Assembly: GCF_009866655.1 (NCBI RefSeq) | Contig: NZ_CP047420.1 | Span: forward strand, 3,472,001 to 3,536,000 | Direction of reading: 5' to 3' | Source of the DNA: Rathayibacter sp. VKM Ac-2804 | GTDB taxonomy: Bacteria; Actinomycetota; Actinomycetes; Actinomycetales; Microbacteriaceae | DNA length: 64,000 bases | Part shown: one piece after another, positions 28,412-36,396 of the stretch | Position numbering within the stretch: position 1 is the stretch's first letter | Layout of the letters: every line of letters begins with the position of its first letter | Program-made: the position numbers and the translations under genes | The notes under the pieces: generated by a model | Databases searched by the model: none | Seen by the model: only the letters and a program-made list of their open reading frames with translations | Told to the model about the DNA's origin: nothing

Positions 28412-29536
28412 ATGCCCCGCCTGTCGATCGTCTCGGCGCACACCTCGCCCCTCGAGCAGCCCTCGACCGGCGACGCCGGCGGGATGAACGTCTACCTCGC
28501 CGGGGTGCTGCCCGAGCTCGCGGCGCTGGGCTGGGAGGTCACCGTGCTGACCCGCGGCGAGGGCGTGCGGCGGCTCGCGCCGGGCGTGGCGGTGGTCGGG
28601 GTGCCGGTCGAGGCGGCGGACAAGTACGCGCTCGCGGCGTCCGCGCCCGCCTTCGCCGCGGCGGCCGAGGGCGCGGACGTCGTGCACTCGCACTACTGGG
28701 TGTCGGGGCTGGCGGGGGCGCTGACCGGCGCTCCGCACGTGCACTCGATGCACTCGAACTCGCTGGCGAAGAACGTGCGGTTGGTGCCGGGCGACGTGCA
28801 GGAGCCGGAGGAGCGGATCCGCGCCGAGCGCTCGGTGCTGGCCTCGGCGGACGCGGTGGTGGTCGCGGGGGCGTCGGAGCGGTCGGACGTCGTGGGCGGC
28901 TACGGGGTGGATCCGGCGCGCGTGGTGGTCGTGCCGCCCGGGGTGGATGCGCGGTTCTCGCCGGGTGCCGAGGAGCGGGCTCGGGAGATCGTGCTGCTCG
29001 GGCGGGTGCAGCCGCTGAAGGGGCAGCTGCTCGCGGTGGAGGCGCTGGCGCGGATCCCGATGGACGAGCGGCCGCTGCTGCGGCTGGCGGGCGGGCCGGC
29101 GCCCGGGCGCGAGGGATACCTGGAGGAGGTGCGCTCGACGGCGCGCGACCTGGGCGTGGACGAGTGGGTGAGCTTCGAGGGCGTGGCCGACCGGAAGACG
29201 GCGGCGGCGCTGCTGCGGCGGGCGCGGATCGCACTGGTGCCCTCGGCGGCGGAGACGTTCGGGCTGATCGCGCTCGAGGCGGCGGCCAGCGCGACGCCGG
29301 TGCTCGCGCGGCGGACGACCGGGCTGGTGGACGCGGTCCGCGACGGCGGGAGCGGCGTGCTGATCGACTCCGGCGACCCCGGGGCGTGGGCGGCGGAGAT
29401 CCGCCGGCTGCTGGGCGACGACGCCGAGCGCGCGCGGCTCGGCCGCGGCGGGGTGCAGTGGGCGGCGGCGCACAGCTGGGCGGCGGCGGCGGCGCGCCTG
29501 GACGCGGTGTACCGCGGGCTCCTGCGGACGCGCTGA
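28412..29536 (+). CDS. mshA: GT4 glycosyltransferase, MshA-like (mycothiol synthesis)
   Basis: A 374-residue GT-B glycosyltransferase. The N-terminus HTSPLEQPSTGDAGGMNVYL closely follows the MshA signature, and HSHYWVSGL, the hinge VPPGVDARFSP and the donor-site motif SAAETFGLIALEAAASATPV are present. MshA transfers GlcNAc from UDP-GlcNAc to inositol-3-phosphate, the first step of mycothiol biosynthesis. The protein is shorter than typical MshA (about 420-480), so a different GT4 activity remains possible. It is monocistronic, with a leaderless-type start. Confidence 0.75.
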   Translation: MPRLSIVSAHTSPLEQPSTGDAGGMNVYLAGVLPELAALGWEVTVLTRGEGVRRLAPGVAVVGVPVEAADKYALAASAPAFAAAAEGADVVHSHYWVSGLAGALTGAPHVHSMHSNSLAKNVRLVPGDVQEPEERIRAERSVLASADAVVVAGASERSDVVGGYGVDPARVVVVPPGVDARFSPGAEERAREIVLLGRVQPLKGQLLAVEALARIPMDERPLLRLAGGPAPGREGYLEEVRSTARDLGVDEWVSFEGVADRKTAAALLRRARIALVPSAAETFGLIALEAAASATPVLARRTTGLVDAVRDGGSGVLIDSGDPGAWAAEIRRLLGDDAERARLGRGGVQWAAAHSWAAAAARLDAVYRGLLRTR

Positions 29537-29542
29537 CGCCGA

Positions 29543-29792
29543 CATGCTGATCGAGTAGCCCTCGCCGAGGGCGTATCGAGATCCGGCGTCATTCGGTGGG
29601 CGGGTCTCGATACGCCGCTGCGCGGCTACTCGACCAGCAGGGAAGGGAGCGGCCCGCGCGGCGGGCCGCCCTCCTCATCGCGCGGCCCGCACTGCATGCT
29701 GATCGAGTAGCCCTCGCCGAGGGCGTATCGAGATCCACCGTCGTCCGGAGGGCGGGTCTCGATACGCGCTGCGCGCTACTCGACCAGCATGC
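29543..29792. repeat. Four copies of the dispersed palindromic element as two near-identical inverted pairs
   Basis: Copies at 29543-29583, 29597-29640, 29695-29737 and 29751-29792. The first and third (CATGCTGATCGAGTAGCCC onward) are identical over more than 30 bases, and the second and fourth resemble each other, so a pair of about 100 bases appears duplicated. The block fills the entire gap between two convergent genes. Confidence 0.85.
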
Positions 29793-29812
29793 AGACGCGC
29801 CGCGACCGCCGG

Positions 29813-30655
29813 CTAGTCGGCGATGGCTGTCGCGCCCGGGTCGAAGTGGGCGCCGCGGGTCGAGCGGTACCAGGGGGCGAGGCGATCGGGCGAGACGGCG
29901 ACCATGGCGGCGCCGGTGAAGCCGGCGTCGTTGCCGAAGCGGGCGGAGACGATCTCGGTGCCGAGGTCGAGGAAGCGGGCGAACTCGTCGAAGACGTGGG
30001 CCGCCGCTCCGCCGATCACGAAGAGCTGCGGCGAGAGCAGCATCTCGAGGTGCCGGTAGTAGACGTTGAGGCGCCCCGCCCACTCCTCGAGGGTGATGCC
30101 CTCGCGGCGGACCGCGGAGAAGCCGACGCGCGGCTCGAAGTCGGGGCCGTCGATGTGCACGTGGCCGAGCTCGGAGTTGGGGATGACCTCGCCCTCGTAG
30201 ACCAGCGCGGTGCCGATCCCGGTGCCGAGCGTCGTGAGCAGGCAGAGGCCCTCGCGGTCGCGCATCGCGCCGAACTCGCGCTCGGCCACACCGGCCGCGT
30301 CCGCGTCGTTGACGACGACGACGTCCACGCCGGTCGCCTCGGACAGCAGCGCCTGCGCGTCGATCCCGACCCAGCGCTGCGAGACGTGGGTGGTCTGCCG
30401 GACGATGCCGCCGCGGACGATGCCGGGGAAGCCGACGCCGACGGGGGTGCCGGCGATCGGCGAGACGTCGCGGACGATGCCGGCGATGGCCGCGGCGAAG
30501 TCCTCGGGCTCCTTGCCGGCGGGGTTCGCGACGGCGAAGCGGCGGGCGGCGCGCTCGCCGGTGGTCACGTCGACGAGGGAGGCCTTGATCGAGGTGCCGC
30601 CGATGTCGACGCCGACGGCGAAGCGCGGGAGGAGGCCGTCGTCGGGCTGGGTCAC
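29813..30655 (-). CDS. ppgK: ROK-family polyphosphate glucokinase
   Basis: A 280-residue kinase phosphorylating glucose with polyphosphate or ATP. The phosphate-binding loop GVDIGGTSIKASLVD is at residues 15-29, VVNDADAAGVAEREFG holds the catalytic aspartate, and LLTTLGTGIGTALV the second phosphate loop. NSELGHV with a shortened metal loop, and overall length, match actinobacterial PpgK more than standard ROK glucokinases. ATG 30655 follows the minus-strand sequence GACGGAGC. It is convergent with the MshA-like gene across a repeat block. Confidence 0.88.
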   Translation of the reverse strand: MTQPDDGLLPRFAVGVDIGGTSIKASLVDVTTGERAARRFAVANPAGKEPEDFAAAIAGIVRDVSPIAGTPVGVGFPGIVRGGIVRQTTHVSQRWVGIDAQALLSEATGVDVVVVNDADAAGVAEREFGAMRDREGLCLLTTLGTGIGTALVYEGEVIPNSELGHVHIDGPDFEPRVGFSAVRREGITLEEWAGRLNVYYRHLEMLLSPQLFVIGGAAAHVFDEFARFLDLGTEIVSARFGNDAGFTGAAMVAVSPDRLAPWYRSTRGAHFDPGATAIAD

Positions 30656-30755
30656 GGATGCTCCGTCTGGGAAGTGGTGGCGAGGACTGACCTCGGGCTC
30701 GCGGGAACGCGGACGGCTCGTCGGATCACGGGATCCTGACGAGCCGTAGGCGATT

Positions 30756-31583
30756 CTACGAGCCCGAGGTCGGAGCCGGCTCGGAGGTGGCGGCGAGCGC
30801 GTCCAGGAGGTAGGCGATCACCGGCTCGTAGAGGTGCACGGCGAGGCCGTCGTCGATCGGCACGACCACCTCGATCGAGCCCTGCGCCTCGGCGACGAAG
30901 ACGGCGGGGTCGTTGCAGTCGGCGATCGCGATCGTCGGCAGGCCGCGCCGCCCGGAGGCGCCGGCCCAGCCGTGGTCGGCGACGACGAGGTCGGGGCGGA
31001 CGCCGAGCGCCTCGAGCTCGTCGAGCAGCGCGTTCATCGGCTCGGCCGAGTGGGTGTGCTGAAGGCTGCCGCCGCGGTAGGCGCAGGTGACGCCGCCGGT
31101 GCACCACAGCCGCTGGTGCTCGTCGGCCAGGGCGACCCGGACGCCGTCGGGGCGGGCGAACGGGAGGGCGTTGACGTCGATCACGCGGGCGCCGGCCGCC
31201 GTCGCAGCCGCGGCGAGCCGGCGGTAGACGTCCAGCAGGGTCGCGGGATGCGCGGTGGCGAAGAGGATCAGCGCACCCTCGCGAACGGCGCGCGCGAAGC
31301 GGTCGCGGTAGGCGTCGAGCGCGGCGACGGTGAGGGCGGCGTCGATGCGGTCCTGCCCGTGCTCGAACGCCGGGTCGGTGCTGATGCCGACCCGCTCCCC
31401 CATCAGGGCGAGCAGGCTCTCGACGTCCCAGTGCTCGGCGACGTCGACGCCGTAGAGGTGGGCGGGCTCGCGGGCGGCCAGGCGGCGCAGGTTGCCGAGG
31501 TTGCTCGCGCGGCCGGTGAGGACGGCGCCGGTGAGGAGCGACTCGTCGAGGATCGCGGCGAGCGCGGCGGCGGACAGCGGCAT
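30756..31583 (-). CDS. Phosphatase-family protein (PF15698-like)
   Basis: A 275-residue soluble protein resembling actinobacterial proteins annotated simply as phosphatase. Recognisable blocks are ESLLTGAVLTGRASNLGNLRRL, FATAHPATLLDVYRRLA, LQHTHSAEPM, LVVADHGWAGASG and IAIADCNDPAVFVAEA, with His and Asp residues that could bind metal. Substrate is unknown. ATG 31583 has GGAAGG upstream; longer in-frame extensions have no such support. It is divergent from padR, with the padR promoter in between. Confidence 0.65.
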   Translation of the reverse strand: MPLSAAALAAILDESLLTGAVLTGRASNLGNLRRLAAREPAHLYGVDVAEHWDVESLLALMGERVGISTDPAFEHGQDRIDAALTVAALDAYRDRFARAVREGALILFATAHPATLLDVYRRLAAAATAAGARVIDVNALPFARPDGVRVALADEHQRLWCTGGVTCAYRGGSLQHTHSAEPMNALLDELEALGVRPDLVVADHGWAGASGRRGLPTIAIADCNDPAVFVAEAQGSIEVVVPIDDGLAVHLYEPVIAYLLDALAATSEPAPTSGS

Positions 31584-31634
31584 GCGGAGGGGCCTTCCGG
31601 TGGGGGTCCCTCGAGCGTAGTCAGAAAGTCGTGC

Positions 31635-31684
31635 TTGACGAGTGACAGTCGCCGATATATCGTTACTACATCGCCGACAGATCG
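31635..31684 (+). promoter_or_regulatory. padR promoter with two operator-like direct repeats
   Basis: TTGACG (31635-31640) and TATCGT (31658-31663) are separated by 17 bases. TCGCCGATATATCG (31649-31662) and TCGCCGACAGATCG (31671-31684) are 12/14 identical and 22 bp apart; the first overlaps the -10 and the second the start region. This is typical for autorepression, probably by PadR. Confidence 0.55.
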
Positions 31685-31749
31685 TGAGCACTCGCTCCGA
31701 CGGGCGAGACGGATTTCGAGAGGAATCCCCTGACACGAGAAGAGACACC

Positions 31750-32397
31750 ATGAACACCAGGAACTCCTTCCACGACCACAGCGACCGCTTCGACCGCTCG
31801 CACGGCGAGCACGGCCACGGCGGCCACGACCAGCCCGGCCGGCGCGAGCGCCGCGGCCCCGGCGGTCACGGCCGCGGCTTCGGCCCCGGCTTCGGCTTCG
31901 GCCCGGGCTTCGGCGGCTTCGGCCCCGGCTTCGGCGGCCCCGGCTTCGGCCGCGGCGGCGGACGAGCCCGTCGCGGCGACGTCCGCGCCGCCCTGCTCTC
32001 CCTCCTCGCCGAGAAGTCCTCGAACGGCTACGGCCTGATCAAGGCGATCGCCGAGAAGACGAACGGCTCGTGGCGCCCCAGCCCCGGCTCGGTCTACCCC
32101 ACGCTCCAGCAGCTCGTCGACGAGGGCCTGATCACGGCCGTCGGCGAGGGCCGCGGCACCGAGTACCAGCTCACCGACGCGGGCGGCACCTACGTGCGCG
32201 AGCACGCCGACGAGCTCGCCGCCGCCTGGGAGGCCACTCCCGGCGCGAGCGACGCGGACCGCGAGTTCGTCGAGAACATCGGCAAGCTGATGGGCGTCGT
32301 CCAGCAGTTCCGCGGGGCCTCGGAGGCGCAGCGCGCCGCCGCCTCCGCGAAGCTCGACGAGACCCGCCGCGCGCTGTACCTGATCCTCGCCGACTGA
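31750..32397 (+). CDS. PadR-family transcriptional regulator with His/Gly/Phe-rich N-terminus
   Basis: A 215-residue protein. Residues 1-75 are low complexity: a His/Asp/Arg-rich part (SHGEHGHGGHDQ) followed by GFGPGFG-type Gly-Phe repeats. The PadR winged helix starts at about residue 78 (DVRAALLSLLAEKSSNGYGLIKAI, PSPGSVYPTLQQLVDEGL), followed by a helical dimerisation tail. Such PadR proteins often control drug-efflux genes; here no transporter is adjacent. ATG 31750 is preceded by GAGAAGAGACACC. Confidence 0.87.
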   Translation: MNTRNSFHDHSDRFDRSHGEHGHGGHDQPGRRERRGPGGHGRGFGPGFGFGPGFGGFGPGFGGPGFGRGGGRARRGDVRAALLSLLAEKSSNGYGLIKAIAEKTNGSWRPSPGSVYPTLQQLVDEGLITAVGEGRGTEYQLTDAGGTYVREHADELAAAWEATPGASDADREFVENIGKLMGVVQQFRGASEAQRAAASAKLDETRRALYLILAD

Positions 32398-32737
32398 CGC
32401 GGCTCCGCCGCCGGTGGATCTCGATGCGCCCGCGGAGCGGGCTACTCGATCAGCATGAATCGCCACGAGACGGCGGACACCATGCTGGTCGAGTAGCCCC
32501 GGAGGGGCGTATCGAGACCCACCGTGCCGAACCGCGCGGGACTGCAGACTCAGCGTCTTGACGGTGGGGATCTCGATACGCCCGCGGAGCGGGCTACTCG
32601 ATCAGCATGAAGGGCACGCCCGCGGAGCCGGGGCTACTCGAACAGCATGAAGAGGGCACGCCCGCGGAGCCGGCCGCTCGATCAGCAGGCCGGACATCGG
32701 ACGCCCCTCGCGCACTCGCGCTGGGGGCGTCGTCGTG
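32398..32737. other. Gene-free repeat-rich spacer between padR and oleD
   Basis: 340 bases made almost entirely of dispersed palindromic elements and degenerate copies. No ORF with a plausible start or product is seen. Confidence 0.6.
32412..32690. repeat. Cluster of five intact or degenerate dispersed palindromic elements
   Basis: Full copies at 32412-32457, 32481-32521 (opposite orientation) and 32562-32610. Two decayed tandem copies follow at about 32619-32651 and 32653-32690, retaining CGCCCGCGGAGCCGG but with mutated flanks. The last three share the linker AAGGGCACGCCCGCGGAGC, suggesting local duplication. Confidence 0.8.
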
Positions 32738-33703
32738 TCAGCGGTAGGAGGCGGCCAGGCGGGCGAGGCCCTCGTCGAGGGTGACCGCCGGCGTCCACTG
32801 CAGGTCGGCGCGGGTGGCGCGCTGATCGAACCAGTGCGCGGTCGAGAGCTGCTCGGCGAGGAAGCGGGTCATCGGCGGCTCGTCCTCCCCCGGGCGCACC
32901 GCCCAGACGCGCTCGACGAGCGAGCCCGCGGCGCGCGCGACGCCCGCGGGCACCGACCAGGCCGGAGGGCGCACGCCGGCGGCCCGGCAGATCCCGGCGA
33001 GCAGCTCGGCCACCGGCCGCGGCTCGCCGTTCGTGACGACGTAGGCGCGGCCGTGCACCGCCTCCGCCCGGCCGAGCGCGGCGACGATCGCCGAGGCGGC
33101 GTTGTCGAGGTAGGTGGAGTCGATCAGCGCCTGGCCGTCGCCGAGCAGCGGCAGCCGGCCGGTGCGGGCGCGCTCGACGATGCGCGCCACGAGCTGGGTG
33201 TCGCCCGGACCCCAGACCAGGTGCGGGCGGACCGCCACGACGGCGAAGCCCGGCGCGTCGGCGGCCAGCGCGAGCAGCTCGGCCCGCGCCTTCGTGCGGG
33301 CGTAATCACCGCGGGCGCGCTCGGGATCGGCCGGCTCGGCGCCCTCGCCGACGATCGAGGCTCCGGCGTGCGCCACCGACGGCGAGGACACCTGGACGAA
33401 CCGCGCGACACCCGCCTGCGCCGCGGCGGCCAGCAGGCCCCGCGTCCCGTCGACGTTCACCCAGACGAAGTCGGCCGGGTCGCCCGCGAGCGAGACCTTC
33501 GCCGCGAGGTGCACGACGCCCTCGCGGCCCTCGACCGCGGCCTCGACGGCGCGAGCGTCGGCCAGCGAGCCGCGCACGTCCTCGACACCGCTCACTCCCG
33601 ACGGACGGCGCTGGAACGTGCGGACCTCGTGTCCCTCGGCGACGAGCCCCGCCGCCACGGCGCCGCCGAGCAGCCCGCTCGCTCCGGTGACGAGGACCCT
33701 CAC
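32738..33703 (-). CDS. oleD: OleD-type 2-alkyl-3-ketoalkanoic acid reductase (SDR)
   Basis: A 321-residue extended SDR. The NAD(P)-binding motif TGASGLLGG is at residues 6-14, VVHLAAKVS follows strand 4, and the catalytic Ser with YARTK (Tyr-x-x-x-Lys) is near residue 145. It would reduce the 2-alkyl-3-ketoacid made by OleA to the 3-hydroxyacid used by OleC. Alone it would be called a 3-beta-HSD-like epimerase; the context of oleA and oleBC makes OleD the best call. The start is GTG at 33703, overlapping the oleBC stop by 4 bp. Confidence 0.82.
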   Translation of the reverse strand: MRVLVTGASGLLGGAVAAGLVAEGHEVRTFQRRPSGVSGVEDVRGSLADARAVEAAVEGREGVVHLAAKVSLAGDPADFVWVNVDGTRGLLAAAAQAGVARFVQVSSPSVAHAGASIVGEGAEPADPERARGDYARTKARAELLALAADAPGFAVVAVRPHLVWGPGDTQLVARIVERARTGRLPLLGDGQALIDSTYLDNAASAIVAALGRAEAVHGRAYVVTNGEPRPVAELLAGICRAAGVRPPAWSVPAGVARAAGSLVERVWAVRPGEDEPPMTRFLAEQLSTAHWFDQRATRADLQWTPAVTLDEGLARLAASYR

Positions 33704-36396
33704 GGCGCGACCGTCCGGCCGCCGGCGAGGATCGACTCCGCCCAGCGCGCGAGCGCGGCCCGGTCGATCTTGGAGTTGTGCCGGATGTCGGTCGGCAGCG
33801 CCGGCACCACGAGCACGGCCGCGACCGGTGCGCCGACAGCCGCGCGGACCTCGGCGGCGAGCTCCTCGGACGCGAGCTGCGTGCGGCGGGCACCCTCGTG
33901 CCGCTCGACGACCGCGACGAGCTGCGCGACGCCGCGGGGCCCGACGCGGACGAGTGCGGCGCGGGAGACGGCGGCGACGCGCGCCTCGATCCGCTGCTCC
34001 GGCCCGACGGGAGTCACGACGCCGTCGGCCGTGACGATCACGTGCGGCAGGCGGCCCTCCACCCAGAGCCGGCCGTCGGCATCGATCCGCCCGACGTCGC
34101 CGGTGCGGTGCCAGCGCTCGCCCGGCACGGCGCCGCGGCGTGCGGCGCGGTCGGTCAGCCAGAGCCGCTCGTAGTGGTCCTCGACGTGCCCGGCCGAGAC
34201 GACGATCTCGCCGGTGACGCCGACGAGCTCGGCCGGCTCGGGAGCGGCGCGCCCGTCGTCGTCGAGCGGCGCGATCCGGAGGCGGACACCCGCGGCGGGG
34301 ACGCCGACGCAGACTCCTCCGCGCGGGTCGTCGTCCGCCGCGGCCGCGCGGATGCCCTCGAGCGAGGCGTCCGTCAGCAGCAGTCCCTCGGTCATCCCGT
34401 AGGGCGTGCGGGCCGACGCGTTCGGCATCAGCGCCTGCGCCTGCGCGAGCAGCCCCTCGGCGACGGGAGCGCCTGCGGAGAGGAAGGTGCGGACGCCGGC
34501 GAGCGCGCGGTGGTCGTCGGCGTCGAGGTCGCCCGCGGTGGCGACCACGTTGGCGAGCGCGGCGGGCGAGAGGAAGAGGACGGTCGCGTCGACCTGCGCC
34601 GCCGCGGCCGCCACCGCCCGCGCAGTGAGCGTCCGCGGCGAGGTGACGTCCATGTCCGGCGTCGCGGAGCGGGTGCCGAGCGCCGGGCCGAGCAGGGCGA
34701 ACGGCGCGAAGCCGGCGACGAGTCCGGTCCCCGGGCCGATCCCGTACTGGCGGGCGAGGGCGTCGCGGACCCCGGCGAGCTGGCGGTGGGTGTAGACGAC
34801 GCCCTTCGCGGGGCCGGTCGAGCCGGAGGTGAAGAGGATCGCGGCGGTCGCGTCGGCCGCGGGCGGCTCACCGATGGCGTCGGTGGAGGCGGCCAGCTCC
34901 GCGCGGCCGAGCTCGATCAGCTGCCCGAGCGAGGTGTCGACGCCGAACGCGCGGGCGGAGGCGCGCGGCAGCGTCTGCGTCGAGACGCGCCCGCCCGGCC
35001 AGCCGAGCGCCCGGGCGACGGCGAGGCCCGGCAGCGCGCCGACGACGAGGTCCGGCCAGGCGCCGCGGACGGCGCGGGTCAGTCCGCGCAGGCCGAGGCC
35101 GGCGTCGGCGACGACCACGACGGCCCCGATCCGGAGGCAGGCGTAGAGGAGCGCGGTGAGGTCGGCACCGGGCGGCACGAGCAGCGAGACACGGTCGCCG
35201 GGCGCGACGCCCGAGGCCCGGAGTCCGGCGGCCAGCTCGCGGACCCGCCGCGAGAGCAGGCGCCACGAGACGGAGCGCGGACCGTCGCCTCCGGGCGGCG
35301 CCATCTCGACCAGCGCGAGCGAGTCGTCCTCGACGCGCTCGTCGAGGTGCCGCCAGAGCGGCTCGATCGGAGCGGTCGGGCGGCGCACGTCGGGCGCCTG
35401 GACGCCCGCGGTGACGTCGCCGAGCCAGGTGAGGACGGCGGCGGAGTAGTCGACGTCCTCCGCGAGCAGGTGGCCGGTGCCCTCGAAGCGGTGCACCTGC
35501 GCGTGCGGGAGGCGGTCGACGAGGTCGTCGAGGTAGCGGTCGGAGAAGATCGGGTCCAGCGGGCCCCAGAGCAGCAGCGCGGGGGTCTCCAGCGCGCGGA
35601 CGCCTGCGGCGATCCGCTCCAGCTCGGCGTGGCTCGGGTGCGCGGGGCCGACCGGGATGTCGGCGACGAACCCGCCGACCCCGCCCCGTCGCTCCGCCGA
35701 GCGGTAGGGCGCGCGGTAGCCGTCCTTGATCGCGGCCGGGATCGCCGGGTGCCCGAGGGCGAGCGTGGTCTCGAGGAACGCCGGCGTGCCGACCGTCGAG
35801 GCGCCGAGGACGCCGGAGGCGAGGGCCAGCCGCAGCGGCGCGGGGATCGGCGCGTCGGCCGGCTGGTGGATCGCGGTGTTGAGCAGCATCGTGCCGCGCA
35901 GGAGCTCCGGGTGGTCGACCGCCCAGCCGAGCGAGACGACTCCGCCCCAGTCGTGGCCGAGGGTGACGACGTCGCGGAGGGCGAGCACATCGGTGAGGTT
36001 CGACAGCTCGCGCACGCGGTCGGCGAGGGCGTGCAGCTCGCCGGTGCGCTCGGAGAAGCCCATCTCGAGCTGGTCGACGGCGACGACGCGCCAGGCCGGC
36101 TCTCCACGGCGGGCGGCCGCGACGGTGGCGGCGGCGAGGGCCCGCCAGAGGTAGGACCAGGTCGGGTTGCCGTGCACGCAGAGGATCGTGCCGACGGGCT
36201 CGACGCCCGCGAGCGCGTCGTGCGTGTCGAGCAGGTGCCAGCGGCGCGGGACGCCGTGCGCGTCGGGGGCGTCGACGAGGCGCGACCAGGACGGATCGAG
36301 GCCGTCGAGACCCGCCGGCGGCAGCTCCGCCGCCGAGGTCGAGCCGAGTGCGCGGCGGATCCTGGCGGCCGGGTGCCGGCCGGCGGCGGCGCTCAC
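33700..36396 (-). CDS. oleBC: OleBC fusion: beta-lactone decarboxylase and beta-lactone synthetase
   Basis: An 898-residue two-domain protein. Residues 1 to about 330 form an alpha/beta hydrolase of the haloalkane-dehalogenase type: oxyanion HGN at 75-77, nucleophile Asp149 in GHDWGG, and the late His in GTGHLLAED. Residues about 360-898 are an acyl-AMP ligase-like enzyme with LFTSGSTGPAKGVVYTH and YGMTEG. In olefin synthesis OleC converts the 2-alkyl-3-hydroxyacid to a beta-lactone and OleB decarboxylates it to the alkene. Actinobacteria such as Micrococcus carry this fusion. GTG start at 36396 overlaps the oleA stop (GTGA). Confidence 0.88.
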   Translation of the reverse strand: MSAAAGRHPAARIRRALGSTSAAELPPAGLDGLDPSWSRLVDAPDAHGVPRRWHLLDTHDALAGVEPVGTILCVHGNPTWSYLWRALAAATVAAARRGEPAWRVVAVDQLEMGFSERTGELHALADRVRELSNLTDVLALRDVVTLGHDWGGVVSLGWAVDHPELLRGTMLLNTAIHQPADAPIPAPLRLALASGVLGASTVGTPAFLETTLALGHPAIPAAIKDGYRAPYRSAERRGGVGGFVADIPVGPAHPSHAELERIAAGVRALETPALLLWGPLDPIFSDRYLDDLVDRLPHAQVHRFEGTGHLLAEDVDYSAAVLTWLGDVTAGVQAPDVRRPTAPIEPLWRHLDERVEDDSLALVEMAPPGGDGPRSVSWRLLSRRVRELAAGLRASGVAPGDRVSLLVPPGADLTALLYACLRIGAVVVVADAGLGLRGLTRAVRGAWPDLVVGALPGLAVARALGWPGGRVSTQTLPRASARAFGVDTSLGQLIELGRAELAASTDAIGEPPAADATAAILFTSGSTGPAKGVVYTHRQLAGVRDALARQYGIGPGTGLVAGFAPFALLGPALGTRSATPDMDVTSPRTLTARAVAAAAAQVDATVLFLSPAALANVVATAGDLDADDHRALAGVRTFLSAGAPVAEGLLAQAQALMPNASARTPYGMTEGLLLTDASLEGIRAAAADDDPRGGVCVGVPAAGVRLRIAPLDDDGRAAPEPAELVGVTGEIVVSAGHVEDHYERLWLTDRAARRGAVPGERWHRTGDVGRIDADGRLWVEGRLPHVIVTADGVVTPVGPEQRIEARVAAVSRAALVRVGPRGVAQLVAVVERHEGARRTQLASEELAAEVRAAVGAPVAAVLVVPALPTDIRHNSKIDRAALARWAESILAGGRTVAP

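Noticed and set aside
29543..29792. Repeat block considered a CRISPR array or tRNA cluster
   Set aside because: Units alternate in orientation, spacing is irregular, and there are no cas genes or cloverleaf features.
33700..36396. OleBC considered a polyketide or NRPS fragment because of its AMP-ligase domain
   Set aside because: No carrier-protein or condensation domain is present, and the hydrolase-ligase order with flanking oleA and oleD fits the olefin pathway.
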